NCBI GenBank assembly: GCA_947449535.1
Contig: CANFRP010000005.1
Span: 1 to 64,000 of the forward strand
Length of the DNA stretch: 64,000 nucleotides
Direction of reading: 5' to 3'
Source of the DNA: Actinomycetota bacterium
Lineage (GTDB): Bacteria > Actinomycetota > Actinomycetes > Nanopelagicales > Nanopelagicaceae
The notes below the pieces were generated by a model. The model did no database searches, was not told the DNA's origin, and worked only from the letters and a program-made list of their open reading frames with translations. This document shows, in pieces, positions 12,089-20,952 of the stretch. The position numbers were made by a program, and so were the translations under genes. Numbering within the stretch: the stretch's first letter is position 1; each line of letters opens with the position of its first letter.

Positions 12089-12988
12089 ATGTCAGCAGAG
12101 CTAATCGCGCAATACGAAGAGCATCTGGCACTTGTTCGCCATCTCGCAGATAACTCCATAAAAGGATATGTCTCCGATCTCCAATCATTTCTTACCCATA
12201 TGGAGAAGTTGGGGATTACTGAATTCCATAATCTGGAATTAACCCACCTTCGTTCATGGCTCGCTAACTTGCAGAGCATGGGAATTTCGCGAGCAACATT
12301 GATTCGTAGAATTGTTTCGATTCGCGCTTTTACCTATTGGGCGACCAGCAACGGGTGGATCGCCTCTGATATTGGCGCGCAATTATCTATTCCAAAGCCC
12401 CACAAAACTCTGCCAGCAGTACTCAATCAGAGCGACACCACAATTGTTCTGGACTCTCTACAAACTCGCTGCGATCAAGAGCCAACGCCAATTCACTACC
12501 GCGATTTAGCAGCTGTCGAAATCCTCTATGCCGCGGGCATCCGAGTATCCGAACTCTGTGGACTCAATTTGGCGGATATTGATCGCTCCCGAAATACATT
12601 GCGAGTTATCGGCAAAGGCGATAAAGAACGCACTGTTCCACTGGGAATTCCAGCGATGCGCGCATTGGAAAATTGGATTTCACTTGCTCGTCCGCAACTA
12701 GCTACCGAAATATCTGGCCAAGCAGTCTTCATTGGTTCCCGGGGAAAGCGAATTGATCAACGCACTATTCGCGAAATTGTGTATCAGGCAATGTCAGCAG
12801 TGGGATCAACGATGGGACCACATGGACTTCGCCATACTGCCGCCACTCATTTATTAGAAGGTGGCGCCGACCTTCGTACCGTTCAAGAGATTTTGGGCCA
12901 TTCATCACTTGCAACAACTCAGATTTACACCCATGTGAGCCCGGAGCGCCTCAAAGCTGCATACAAGCAAGCCCATCCTCGGGCTTAA
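12089..12988 (+). CDS. xerC: Tyrosine recombinase XerC
   Basis: Site-specific recombinase expected to act with XerD at dif to resolve chromosome dimers. The 299 residues hold an N-terminal SAM-like core-binding domain (about 5-90) and a C-terminal catalytic domain. The active-site set is complete: R152 (GIRVSEL), K176/K179 region (GKGDKE), H245 and R248 (HGLRH), H271 and the nucleophile Y280 (TTQIYTHV). No transposase, integrase target or att site lies nearby, and a xerC gene close to rpsB is usual in actinobacteria, so this is the housekeeping recombinase and not a phage integrase. ftsK at 47770 is its expected partner in dimer resolution. Confidence 0.92.
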   Translation: MSAELIAQYEEHLALVRHLADNSIKGYVSDLQSFLTHMEKLGITEFHNLELTHLRSWLANLQSMGISRATLIRRIVSIRAFTYWATSNGWIASDIGAQLSIPKPHKTLPAVLNQSDTTIVLDSLQTRCDQEPTPIHYRDLAAVEILYAAGIRVSELCGLNLADIDRSRNTLRVIGKGDKERTVPLGIPAMRALENWISLARPQLATEISGQAVFIGSRGKRIDQRTIREIVYQAMSAVGSTMGPHGLRHTAATHLLEGGADLRTVQEILGHSSLATTQIYTHVSPERLKAAYKQAHPRA

Positions 12989-12991
12989 TTT
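12969..12991 (+). terminator. Weak terminator overlapping the xerC stop
   Basis: AAGCCC (12969-12974) and GGGCTT (12981-12986) pair around ATCCTC, followed by AATTT. The stem is six pairs and the T run is short, so termination may be partial. The hairpin includes the last codons of xerC. Confidence 0.4.
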
Positions 12992-13018
12992 GGCGCACCT
13001 ACGCCCAGCCTTTAGGAT
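12990..13018 (+). promoter_or_regulatory. Putative rpsB promoter
   Basis: TTGGCG (12990-12995), a 17-bp spacer and TAGGAT (13013-13018) fit a housekeeping promoter. A start near 13025 would give a 5' untranslated region of about 190 bases before rpsB, which holds the structured element described separately. Confidence 0.45.
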
Positions 13019-13032
13019 TACCCCAGCAGAAA

Positions 13033-13127
13033 CCCAAGAAATTGGGGCTCTGACTTCACGCACTTGATCTGATGAATTTCAGATAACCATTTCGGTCCCG
13101 GATTTATTCGGGTCGGTGTTCAAGTGC
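13033..13127 (+). ncRNA. Structured 5' leader of rpsB
   Basis: CCCAA (13033-13037) and TTGGG (13042-13046) close a GAAA tetraloop. Then GCACTTGA (13060-13067) pairs perfectly with TCAAGTGC (13120-13127), enclosing two hairpins: TCTGA/TCAGA (13068-13072 / 13079-13083), and ACC plus CCCG (13086-13088, 13097-13100) with CGGG plus GGT (13109-13112, 13115-13117). Together these give a closed three-way junction 86 bases before the rpsB ATG. S2 represses its own operon through a leader in other bacteria; whether this does so is inference. I do not recognise it as a known RNA family. Confidence 0.55.
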
Positions 13128-13213
13128 TAGGGGCCAAACAAATTGTTAGGCCGACAACCGAGTGCACTCGTTGCAGTTATATCTGCGCGCGTGCAAAAAA
13201 GGAGAACACTGCC

Positions 13214-14023
13214 ATGGCAGTTGTAACAATGCGAGAACTCCTCGACAGCGGAGTCCACTTCGGACACCAGACTCGTCGTTGGAATCCAAAGATGAAGCGC
13301 TTTATTTTTGCCGAGCGCAATGGCATCTACATTATCGACATCCAACAGTCACTTGCACTTATTGATAGCGCATATGAATTCATCAAGGACACCGTCGCAA
13401 AGGGCGGACATATCCTTTTCGTTGGAACAAAGAAGCAAGCACATGTCCCAATCATCGAACAAGCAGCTCGCGTAGGAATGCCTTACGTTACAGAGCGCTG
13501 GCTCGGCGGCATGCTCACTAACTTTCCAACTGTCTACAAGCGCATCTTGCGTTTGAAGGAGTTGGAAGCACTAGAAAATTCAAATGATCAACTCCTCACA
13601 AAGAAGGAGCTCTTGGTACTTCGTCGCGAGCGCGAGAAGCTCACCAAGAACCTCCAAGGTATCCGCGATATGACCAAGTTGCCTTCAGCAATCTGGGTAG
13701 TCGATACCAAGAAGGAGCACCTTGCAGTTCAGGAAGCTCACAAGTTGGGTATCCCAGTTGTTGCAATTTTGGACACCAACTGTGATCCAGATGAAGTTGA
13801 TTACAAGATTCCAGGCAACGATGATGCGATTCGTTCGATCGCACTTCTTACTCGCGTCATCACTGATGCAGCAGTCGCCGGCCTTGCAGCACGTTCTGCA
13901 ACCGCCGCAGCTGCCGCAGCACAAGCTGATGCAGTAAAGAACACGGCTACTGCAGAGCTCGAGAAGGAAATTCTCGAAGCATCTACTACAGCTACTCCAG
14001 AAGTTGAAGGAGAGGCGAAGTAA
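13214..14023 (+). CDS. rpsB: 30S ribosomal protein S2
   Basis: Small-subunit protein bound at the head-body junction. The ATG at 13214 with GGAG nine bases upstream gives [19 protein letters not shown], the standard S2 opening, and 269 residues; the frame extends upstream but that part would not resemble S2. Other S2 landmarks are [24 protein letters not shown] and [30 protein letters not shown]. The C-terminal tail (about 225-269) is Ala/Glu-rich and low-complexity, common in actinobacterial S2. It is followed directly by tsf, the usual rpsB-tsf pair. Confidence 0.97.
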   Translation: MAVVTMRELLDSGVHFGHQTRRWNPKMKRFIFAERNGIYIIDIQQSLALIDSAYEFIKDTVAKGGHILFVGTKKQAHVPIIEQAARVGMPYVTERWLGGMLTNFPTVYKRILRLKELEALENSNDQLLTKKELLVLRREREKLTKNLQGIRDMTKLPSAIWVVDTKKEHLAVQEAHKLGIPVVAILDTNCDPDEVDYKIPGNDDAIRSIALLTRVITDAAVAGLAARSATAAAAAAQADAVKNTATAELEKEILEASTTATPEVEGEAK

Positions 14024-14851
14024 TTGGCTTACACAGCAGCAGATGTAAAGAAGCTCCGCGAGGAGACTGCAGCAGGCATGTTGGATTGCAAGAAGGCGCT
14101 TGATGAAGCCGATGGCGATTACCAAAAAGCTGTAGAGCTCATTCGCGTTAAGGGTCTTAAGGGTGTTACCAAGCGCGAAGGCCGCACAACATCAAATGGT
14201 TTGGTACTTGCACGCGCTGAGAACAATCTCGGTGTGATGCTTGAACTCAACTGTGAAACAGACTTCGTTGCAAAGGGAGATCGCTTCCAAGAACTCGCAA
14301 ACGAATTGTTGGCTCATCTTGAGTCCAGCAAGATTGGCGAGCTTGCCGCATTCCTGTCATCTACTATGGCTAACGGCAAGACCGTTCAGACTGTGATCGA
14401 TGAGAGCAATGCAACACTTGGTGAGAAGATCGAACTTCGTCGTATTGCCGTACTCGATGGAAAGCCAGTCTCGCTCTACTTGCACCGCACCAGCCCAGAT
14501 CTTCCACCTCAGGTGGGAGTTCTCGTTCAGTTGGCTGTCGATGCAGTTGAGGCAGGCAAAGATATTGCTCAGCACATCGCAGCATTCGCTCCACAATATG
14601 TTCGTCGCGAGGATATTCCTGCGGTGGAGATTGAGAAAGAGCGCCGTATTGCGGAAGAGACAGCTCGCGAAGAGGGTAAGCCAGAGGCCTCACTCTCTAA
14701 GATCGTCGAAGGTCGCGTGACTGGATTTGTGAAGGAAGTTAGCTTGCTCGAGCAATCTTTTGCTAAAGATGCCAAGAAAACTGTTCAGCAGATCCTCGAT
14801 GAGGCAAAGACAGCCGTGTCGGCGTTTCACCGATTCCGAGTTGGTCAGTAA
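14024..14851 (+). CDS. tsf: Elongation factor Ts
   Basis: Guanine-nucleotide exchange factor for EF-Tu. The gene begins with TTG immediately after the rpsB stop; no ATG or GTG alternative precedes the conserved N-terminus AYTAADVKKLREETAAGMLDCKKAL, so the rare start is well supported. GGAG sits about ten bases upstream within rpsB. The N-terminal UBA-like domain is followed by the NCETDFVA motif that contacts EF-Tu, then the core and C-terminal module. At 275 residues it is of the usual actinobacterial length. Translation is probably coupled to rpsB. Confidence 0.95.
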   Translation: MAYTAADVKKLREETAAGMLDCKKALDEADGDYQKAVELIRVKGLKGVTKREGRTTSNGLVLARAENNLGVMLELNCETDFVAKGDRFQELANELLAHLESSKIGELAAFLSSTMANGKTVQTVIDESNATLGEKIELRRIAVLDGKPVSLYLHRTSPDLPPQVGVLVQLAVDAVEAGKDIAQHIAAFAPQYVRREDIPAVEIEKERRIAEETAREEGKPEASLSKIVEGRVTGFVKEVSLLEQSFAKDAKKTVQQILDEAKTAVSAFHRFRVGQ

Positions 14852-14902
14852 TCTAGGCGTAGGGAATTAAACAGACCTAAAATCTGAATAGTCCGAAAAC
14901 TT

Positions 14903-14962
14903 AAAGATAAGGAGCACTCACTATGGCCCGCAAAGGTTACAAGAGAGTGCTCCTTAAACTTT
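14903..14962 (+). promoter_or_regulatory. Stem sequestering the pyrH ribosome-binding site
   Basis: TAAGGAGCACTC (14908-14919) is a perfect reverse complement of GAGTGCTCCTTA (14945-14956). The first arm contains the whole Shine-Dalgarno AAGGAG; the second is codons 8-12 of pyrH. After a 1x2 internal loop the stem gains AAAG (14903-14906) with CTTT (14959-14962), 16 pairs in all, and the ATG at 14923 lies in the loop. Such a fold would strongly reduce initiation unless opened. The encoded residues are conserved across UMP kinases, but the codon choice, including an AGA arginine where CGC or CGT is the norm here, completes the pairing. Confidence 0.65.
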
Positions 14963-15639
14963 CTGGAGAAGTATTTGGCGGCGCTGCCGGTATCGGTGTT
15001 GATCCTGATGTTGTGCATGATGTAGCCCAACAAATCGCTGAAGTTGTTCGCAGCGGAACTCAAATTGGAATTGTTGTCGGTGGCGGTAATTACTTCCGCG
15101 GAGCAGAGCTCTCACAGCGCGGAATGGATCGCGCTCGCGCTGACTATATGGGAATGCTCGGAACAGTCATGAACTGCCTAGCCCTCCAGGATTTCCTCGA
15201 AAAAGAGGGAATCGAAACTCGTGTTCAAACTGCAATCACGATGGGCCAAGTTGCCGAGCCATACATTCCACGCCGCGCAATTCGCCACCTCGAAAAAGGA
15301 CGCGTGGTAATTTTTGGCGCCGGTGCGGGAATGCCATTCTTTACTACCGACACAGTTGCGGCCCAGCGCGCACTTGAAATTGGATCAGAAGCATTGCTCT
15401 TGGCAAAGAGTGGCGTGGATGGTGTTTATAGCGCCGATCCAAAGAAGGACGCTTCGGCCACAAAGTACGAAACCATTTCTTACGATGAAGTTCTCACAAA
15501 ATCGCTAGCTGTAGCAGATGCCGCAGCATTTAGTTTGTGCCGCGAAAACAAGCTTCCCATTATCATCTTTGATCTCAAGAACAAGGGCAACATCGCTCGC
15601 GCCGTTAAAGGCGAGAGTATTGGAACTCTCGTCTCCTAA
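14923..15639 (+). CDS. pyrH: UMP kinase
   Basis: Amino-acid-kinase-fold enzyme that phosphorylates UMP to UDP, the entry to UTP/CTP synthesis. The 238 residues begin with the family pattern [11 protein letters not shown] and contain GGGNYFRG and [16 protein letters not shown], which bind ATP and UMP, and [13 protein letters not shown] near residue 165. The Shine-Dalgarno AAGGAG is five to ten bases upstream but buried in a strong stem. pyrH between tsf and frr is the usual bacterial order. The 71-bp gap after tsf also has a TAAAAT run near 14876 but no good -35 region. Confidence 0.96.
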   Translation: MARKGYKRVLLKLSGEVFGGAAGIGVDPDVVHDVAQQIAEVVRSGTQIGIVVGGGNYFRGAELSQRGMDRARADYMGMLGTVMNCLALQDFLEKEGIETRVQTAITMGQVAEPYIPRRAIRHLEKGRVVIFGAGAGMPFFTTDTVAAQRALEIGSEALLLAKSGVDGVYSADPKKDASATKYETISYDEVLTKSLAVADAAAFSLCRENKLPIIIFDLKNKGNIARAVKGESIGTLVS

Positions 15640-15673
15640 TTTTCCCACTCATAAATATCTCTGAAGGAGCGCC

Positions 15674-16237
15674 ATGTCGGATATCGCAGCAACTTTGAGC
15701 GAAGCAACAGCAAAGATGGATAAGGCTGTTGAAGTAGCGAAGGAAGATTTTGGTTCTATCCGTTCTGGTCGTGCTCATCCATCAATGTTTGCCAAAATCA
15801 ATGTTGATTACTACGGCACCTATACCCCGCTCTCTCAGCTTGCAACTGTTCAAGTACCTGAGGCGCGGATGGCGATTGTTAGCCCGTTCGACAAGGGAGC
15901 AATGGCAGTAATTGAAAAAGCAATTCGCGAATCAGATCTAGGTGTAAACCCAGCATCAGATGGCGCAGTTATTCGTGTTAATTTTCCCGAGCTCACCGAA
16001 GAGCGCCGCAAGGATTACATCAAAGTTGCCCGCACTAAAGGTGAGGATTCCAAAATCTCGATCCGCAATATCCGTCGCACAGCGAAGGAAGCAATTGAGA
16101 AGATGGAGAAAGATGGAATTGCTGGTAAAGATGATGTGGCTCGTGGCGAAAAAGATCTCGAGAAAATCACTTCCGATCATGTCGCAAAGATCGATGATTT
16201 ATTGAAGCATAAAGAAGCTGAGCTTCTCGAAGTCTAA
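15674..16237 (+). CDS. frr: Ribosome recycling factor
   Basis: Splits post-termination ribosomes with EF-G. It has 187 residues, against 185 usual, and shows the signature KEDFGSIRSGRAHPSM, then PFDKGAMAVIEKAIRESDLGVNPASDG and LTEERRKDYIKVA. GAAGGAG precedes the ATG. The stop is one base before cdsA, so the two are translated together. Confidence 0.97.
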   Translation: MSDIAATLSEATAKMDKAVEVAKEDFGSIRSGRAHPSMFAKINVDYYGTYTPLSQLATVQVPEARMAIVSPFDKGAMAVIEKAIRESDLGVNPASDGAVIRVNFPELTEERRKDYIKVARTKGEDSKISIRNIRRTAKEAIEKMEKDGIAGKDDVARGEKDLEKITSDHVAKIDDLLKHKEAELLEV

Positions 16238-16238
16238 A

Positions 16239-17087
16239 ATGGATGACTTACATTCCCTCAACGAGGCGATTAATAAGAAGGCGGGGCGCAAGCTCATTCC
16301 TTCTATCTTTGTTGCGATAGTTATTCTCGCGCTCGTTTTTGGAACTGTTTATTTAGTCCCCGCACTTTTCGCAGGACTTCTCTGGATCGCTGTTTTACTC
16401 GCAATTCGCGAGCTCTCTCATGCATATCGCGCGGGTGGAATCGATCTCCCCGAAAATATTCTCTACCTTGCATCTACCGCAATTATGTTGGCCGCTTGGT
16501 ATGGCCGAGTCACCGGACTCTCGGTAGCAATGGCTGTTGCCATTCCCAACGTCTTGGTCTACATACTTTTTAAGACCCCAAAAGATTTCATTCGCCGATC
16601 AACTTCTGCAACATTCGCGCTCTTCTATATTCCTTTTCTTGCCGGATTCATCGTCTTGCTTGCTCATGCCGATAACGGGCCATCACGAATTTTGACGATG
16701 GTAGTTCTTGTTAGCTGCAACGATACTTTCGCTTATCTCTTCGGAGTTCTCTTTGGAAAACATAAACTTGCACCAGAGGTGAGTCCAAAGAAGACTTGGG
16801 AAGGTCTGATTGGTTCGGTAATTGCTACCACTATTGGCGCAGCGCTCGTCTTTCAATATTCCTTGGATAAGCCTTTTTGGGTGGGAGCTTGCGTTGGTTT
16901 CGCCACTGTCTTCACATCTACTGCGGGCGATCTCATCGAATCTGCAGTCAAGCGCGATCTCTCCATCAAGGATATGAGCACCCTGCTACCGGGGCATGGT
17001 GGAATTCTCGACCGAATTGATTCTGTTCTCTTTACTGGGCCCGCCATCTGGTTTGCTCTCGAATTTATCAAGCACTTCAACCTCTAA
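16239..17087 (+). CDS. cdsA: Phosphatidate cytidylyltransferase
   Basis: Integral membrane enzyme making CDP-diacylglycerol from CTP and phosphatidic acid; it supplies the substrate for PgsA encoded at 52461. The 282 residues contain several hydrophobic segments from about residue 20 onward and end with the diagnostic signature [22 protein letters not shown] followed by DRIDS. The position after frr is usual. The start is the ATG right after the frr stop. Confidence 0.95.
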   Translation: MDDLHSLNEAINKKAGRKLIPSIFVAIVILALVFGTVYLVPALFAGLLWIAVLLAIRELSHAYRAGGIDLPENILYLASTAIMLAAWYGRVTGLSVAMAVAIPNVLVYILFKTPKDFIRRSTSATFALFYIPFLAGFIVLLAHADNGPSRILTMVVLVSCNDTFAYLFGVLFGKHKLAPEVSPKKTWEGLIGSVIATTIGAALVFQYSLDKPFWVGACVGFATVFTSTAGDLIESAVKRDLSIKDMSTLLPGHGGILDRIDSVLFTGPAIWFALEFIKHFNL

Positions 17088-17109
17088 GAAGATCGGATCA
17101 CCCATCACC

Positions 17110-18225
17110 ATGGATGAAATTAAGTTGGTCTTCGATGAGCCCAAGCAGAGAGTAAAGCCGCCCAAGCACTTTGCAGACCTGACTCCGGAAGAGCGCAAAG
17201 CTCGCGCCGTTGAGTTGGGAATTCCCGCATTTCGCGCCAATCAAATGGCAGTTCACTTCTTTACGCACTACAACGATGAGACAGATACGTGGAGCGATAT
17301 TCCCAAAGATCTTCGCGATACCTTGGCGAAAGAGTTTGTACCGAAGTTGATCACCTTAGTTCGGACGGTGACTGCCGATGGTGGTCGCACCCGGAAAGAT
17401 CTCTGGAAATTGCACGATGGCGTATTGGTGGAGAGCGTTCTGATGCGCTACACCGATCGCACGACAGTCTGCATCTCTTCGCAAGCTGGTTGTGGCATGA
17501 ACTGCCCATTCTGCGCAACTGGTCAAAGTGGACTGACTCGAAATCTAACTGCTGGTGAAATTACGGCACAAGTAGTCGCCGCTGCTCGCGCTTGCGCCAC
17601 CGGTGAATTACCTGGAGGAGAGACTCGACTTTCTAATGTTGTATTTATGGGGATGGGGGAGCCACTTGCAAATTACAACGCAGTGATGCGCTCTGTCCGC
17701 AATATCACTGCGCCTGCGCCCGATGGTTTGGGAATTAGCGCACGGTCAGTCACCGTATCTACTGTGGGTCTTGTTAATGGAATCGATAAATTGCGGGAAG
17801 AGGGAATCCCGGTCACACTCGCAGTTTCATTGCACACACCTGATGATGAACTCCGCGATACATTGGTTCCAATAAATTCTCGATTTAAAATTCGCGAGGT
17901 ATTAGCAGCGGCAGATGCGTATGAAGCCAAAACCGGTCGGCGCTATTCCATTGAATACGCACTCATTCGAGATATCAATGACCAAGCTTGGCGCGCAGAT
18001 CTTCTCGGCCGCTTGCTTAAGAATCGCAATGCCCACGTCAATCTCATTCCACTAAATCCCACTCCTGGATCAAAGTGGACCGCATCTCGCCCCCACGATG
18101 AGGCGGAGTTTGTGCGAATTCTCGAAGGCTATGGGGTTCCGGTCACCGTTCGCGATACCCGAGGACGCGAAATTGATGGAGCATGTGGTCAATTGGCTGC
18201 CGCCGAAGTAATCTCTGGGACATGA
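17110..18225 (+). CDS. rlmN: Dual-specificity 23S rRNA/tRNA (adenine-C2) methyltransferase RlmN
   Basis: Radical SAM enzyme that methylates A2503 of 23S rRNA and A37 of some tRNAs. The ATG at 17110 gives 371 residues, the usual length; the frame is open to 16996 but that part overlaps cdsA. The cluster cysteines are C128, C132 and C135 (CGMNCPFC), followed by [14 protein letters not shown] and GMGEP, which binds SAM. The second methyl-carrying cysteine lies in the C-terminal DGACGQLA. It overlaps the next gene by four bases (ATGA). Confidence 0.94.
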   Translation: MDEIKLVFDEPKQRVKPPKHFADLTPEERKARAVELGIPAFRANQMAVHFFTHYNDETDTWSDIPKDLRDTLAKEFVPKLITLVRTVTADGGRTRKDLWKLHDGVLVESVLMRYTDRTTVCISSQAGCGMNCPFCATGQSGLTRNLTAGEITAQVVAAARACATGELPGGETRLSNVVFMGMGEPLANYNAVMRSVRNITAPAPDGLGISARSVTVSTVGLVNGIDKLREEGIPVTLAVSLHTPDDELRDTLVPINSRFKIREVLAAADAYEAKTGRRYSIEYALIRDINDQAWRADLLGRLLKNRNAHVNLIPLNPTPGSKWTASRPHDEAEFVRILEGYGVPVTVRDTRGREIDGACGQLAAAEVISGT

Positions 18226-19649
18226 AAAAACTTCAGAACTTTATTGACGGAAAATTCCAGCCATCAGCATCTGGTGAAACTACCGATGTAATTAATCCTG
18301 CTACTGGTGAGGTTTATGCTCAAGCGGCGAAATCCAATTCAGCCGATGTTGATCAAGCCATGAAAGTTGCCTCCAAAGCTTTTGAGACCTGGCGTGATTC
18401 CACTCCGTCCGAACGCCAGCGCGCACTTCTCAAAATAGCTGATGCGATCGAGAATCGTGCTGAAGAGATCATCGCCATTGAATCCGAGAACACCGGCAAG
18501 CCTTTATCGCTCACCGCTTCTGAAGAAGTGCCACCAATGATCGATCAGATCCGCTTCTTTGCTGGCGCTGCGCGCAATTTAGAGGGGCGTTCTGCTGGTG
18601 AATATATGCACGGCATGACTTCATTTATTCGTCGCGAGCCAATTGGGGTTTGCGCTCAAGTCACACCGTGGAATTACCCCATGATGATGGCAGTCTGGAA
18701 GTGGGCGCCGGCAATTGCTGCTGGAAATTCTGTTGTTCTCAAGCCAAGTGATACCACGCCCGCATCGACATTGTGGATGGCCGAGCTAATGTCAGAGTTT
18801 CTTCCATCTGGAGTATTTAACGTAGTCACCGGCGATCGAGATTCTGGTCGTGCGCTTGTCGAACACCTCACTCCATCTATGGTTTCAATTACCGGATCAG
18901 TTCGCGCCGGTATTGAAGTTGCTAAATCTGCTGCATCTGATGTGAAGAAAGTTCACCTCGAACTTGGTGGCAAGGCCCCGGTAGTTGTCTTTGCAGATGC
19001 AAATCTTGAAGCCGCCGCTGAAGCTATTGCGATTGCTGGATATTTCAATGCGGGACAAGATTGCACAGCGGCAACTCGGGTCATGGTAGAGGCAAGTGCC
19101 TACGATGATTTTGTTGCACTTCTCGCTGCACAAGCAAGAAATAACATTTCAACCGGCGCACCTACTGAAGATGTCTTATATGGCCCAGTCAATAACGCCA
19201 ATCAATTAGCCCACGTGAAGGGCTTTATCGATCGCCTGCCCGATCACGCTCAGATTCAAGCCGGTGGAAGCGTCGTTGATCGCGCTGGATACTTCTTCAA
19301 TCCCACCGTAATTTCTGGTCTTAAGCAGAGCGATGAGATTATTCAAAACGAAGTCTTTGGACCGGTTATTACCGTTCAGAAATTTAGCGATGAGGCGGAA
19401 GCGGTTCGCTATGCCAATGGAGTTAATTATGGATTGGCTTCCAGCGTCTGGACGCGTGATCACGGCCGCGCAATGCGGATGGCGAAAGCCTTCGACTTTG
19501 GTTGCGTCTGGATCAACACCCATATTCCACTTGTCGCCGAGATGCCTCATGGCGGCTTCAAGCATTCGGGCTATGGCAAGGATCTATCCAGCTATGGTTT
19601 CGAGGATTACACCCGCATCAAGCATGTGATGACTAATCTCAACGCCTAA
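18222..19649 (+). CDS. patD: 4-aminobutyraldehyde (gamma-aminobutyraldehyde) dehydrogenase
   Basis: NAD-dependent aldehyde dehydrogenase that likely oxidises 4-aminobutyraldehyde from putrescine to GABA. I use the ATG at 18222, overlapping the rlmN stop; the frame upstream lies inside rlmN. The 475 residues show the N-terminal FIDGKF, the oxyanion N in TPWNYP, catalytic E247 (LELGGKAP) and C281 in [11 protein letters not shown], a sequence pattern characteristic of the YdcW/PatD subgroup. It directly precedes a polyamine importer and a ureohydrolase, which supports this substrate. The aminotransferase or oxidase that would make the aldehyde is not in the window. Other amino-aldehydes are possible substrates. 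Confidence 0.88.
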   Translation: MKKLQNFIDGKFQPSASGETTDVINPATGEVYAQAAKSNSADVDQAMKVASKAFETWRDSTPSERQRALLKIADAIENRAEEIIAIESENTGKPLSLTASEEVPPMIDQIRFFAGAARNLEGRSAGEYMHGMTSFIRREPIGVCAQVTPWNYPMMMAVWKWAPAIAAGNSVVLKPSDTTPASTLWMAELMSEFLPSGVFNVVTGDRDSGRALVEHLTPSMVSITGSVRAGIEVAKSAASDVKKVHLELGGKAPVVVFADANLEAAAEAIAIAGYFNAGQDCTAATRVMVEASAYDDFVALLAAQARNNISTGAPTEDVLYGPVNNANQLAHVKGFIDRLPDHAQIQAGGSVVDRAGYFFNPTVISGLKQSDEIIQNEVFGPVITVQKFSDEAEAVRYANGVNYGLASSVWTRDHGRAMRMAKAFDFGCVWINTHIPLVAEMPHGGFKHSGYGKDLSSYGFEDYTRIKHVMTNLNA

Positions 19650-19661
19650 TTCGAGCAGCGC

Positions 19662-19716
19662 CTGAGAAAAATGCCTCAGCCCAGTGTCATGAAAACCTCT
19701 TCTGAGGCTCTAGGAT
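19662..19716 (+). promoter_or_regulatory. Competing inverted repeats before potD
   Basis: CTGAG (19662-19666) can pair with CTCAG (19675-19679), while GCCTCAG (19673-19679) pairs perfectly with CTGAGGC (19702-19708). The two stems exclude each other because they share the middle arm. TAGGAT (19711-19716) could be a -10 box. The stretch could be a terminator for patD, a leader for potD, or an operator; the sequence alone does not decide. Confidence 0.35.
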
Positions 19717-19762
19717 TTGGGCGTCCGATTGGTTCAGTACTCAAAGAAGGTTGGTCGTCACC

Positions 19763-20950
19763 ATGGCTCAAGATTTCGATCATTCAATTCCACCAGACCT
19801 CGCATCATTAGTCTCCGCTCCTGTTTCACGTCGTGCGATTCTCGCCGGTGGAGCTGGAATTGGAGCAGCGTCGCTCGTAGGTTTTAACGCATCAGCCGCC
19901 ACATCAGCTCATGCAGCAGGAACAGTTCGTTGGGGAAACTGGGGTTATTACATTGACCTCGATGAGAAAACAAATAAGTACCCGACACTTGAAGATTTCA
20001 CAAAGAAGACCGGAATCAAGGTCGTTTATAAAGAAGCCATTGATGACAATGACAGCTTCACCGCGAAGGTAACACCGCAGCTTCGCCTTAAGAAAGATAT
20101 TGGCTATGACTTAGTAACACCTACTGAGTGGATGGCAGCACGTTGGATCAACTCAGGCTTCACTCAAAAATTTGATAAGAAAAATATTCCAAATGCAAAG
20201 AATTTGATTGACATTCTTGCGCACCGTCCATTTGATCCAAATCGCGAAAGCTCCATGCCGTATGCCGGAATCTTGGCTGGCATCGCATGGAATAAGAAGA
20301 AGCTCCCTAAGGGAATTTCGGCGATGGATCAACTCTTTGATAAGAAGTACAAGGGTCAGCGCCAGATCTTGGTTCTCTCTGAAATGCGCGACACTATTGG
20401 TCTGATCATGATGTGGCAGGGCGTAGATATCGCCGGCAACTTCACTGAAGCGCAATTTATGAATGCCGTTGATAAGTTCAAGCAACTTCTCAAGGATGGT
20501 TACATCGGACAGGTCAAGGGCCAGAGCTACGCCCAAGATCTCCAGGCCGGAAACGTCACTGCTGTAATTGGTTGGTCGGGAGATATTTCCCAGCTCAACA
20601 TTCAAGTAGGTAGCGATCAATTTGGTTTCGCAGTTCCAGAATCAGGCGGAACTTTCTCAAGTGATAACTTCATTATCCCTTCTACCTCAACCAATAAGGC
20701 AGGGGCCGAGAAGTTAATTAACCACTATTACGATCCTGCAATCGCAGCTCGACTCTCTGCTTACATCAACTATGTCTCACCTGTTAAGGGAGCAAAGGAA
20801 GCTATGGCGAAAGTTAACCCGAAGCAGGTTAATAACCCATTGATCTTCCCTACTGATGCAATGTGGAAGAAGCTTCATGTATTCCGTGGCCTCACTGCCG
20901 CTGAGCAATTGAAGTTCTCTACCGCCTTCCAAGCAGCGACAGGCAAGTAA
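19763..20950 (+). CDS. potD: Spermidine/putrescine ABC transporter, substrate-binding protein
   Basis: Extracytoplasmic solute-binding protein of a PotABCD-type importer. The ATG at 19763 has AAGAAGG 12 bases upstream and gives 395 residues. Near the N-terminus SRRAILAGGAGIGAASLVGF looks like a Tat signal (twin arginine then a hydrophobic stretch), ending near an Ala-rich site, so it is probably exported folded and held at the membrane or in the wall. The mature part opens with VRWGNWGYYID, the typical SBP_bac family-1 start for PotD-like proteins, and includes DLVTPTEWMAARW. Polyamine specificity is inferred from the whole cluster and cannot be read from binding residues here. Confidence 0.85.
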   Translation: MAQDFDHSIPPDLASLVSAPVSRRAILAGGAGIGAASLVGFNASAATSAHAAGTVRWGNWGYYIDLDEKTNKYPTLEDFTKKTGIKVVYKEAIDDNDSFTAKVTPQLRLKKDIGYDLVTPTEWMAARWINSGFTQKFDKKNIPNAKNLIDILAHRPFDPNRESSMPYAGILAGIAWNKKKLPKGISAMDQLFDKKYKGQRQILVLSEMRDTIGLIMMWQGVDIAGNFTEAQFMNAVDKFKQLLKDGYIGQVKGQSYAQDLQAGNVTAVIGWSGDISQLNIQVGSDQFGFAVPESGGTFSSDNFIIPSTSTNKAGAEKLINHYYDPAIAARLSAYINYVSPVKGAKEAMAKVNPKQVNNPLIFPTDAMWKKLHVFRGLTAAEQLKFSTAFQAATGK

Positions 20951-20952
20951 TA

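Noticed and set aside
12089-12988. Tyrosine recombinase as a sign of a prophage or integrative element
   Set aside because: No phage genes, att repeats or tRNA nearby; sequence and place fit the housekeeping XerC.
13685-14125. Minus-strand Cys/Leu-rich frame across rpsB/tsf
   Set aside because: A mirror of Ala/Gln/Glu-rich codons in the rpsB tail; no independent support.
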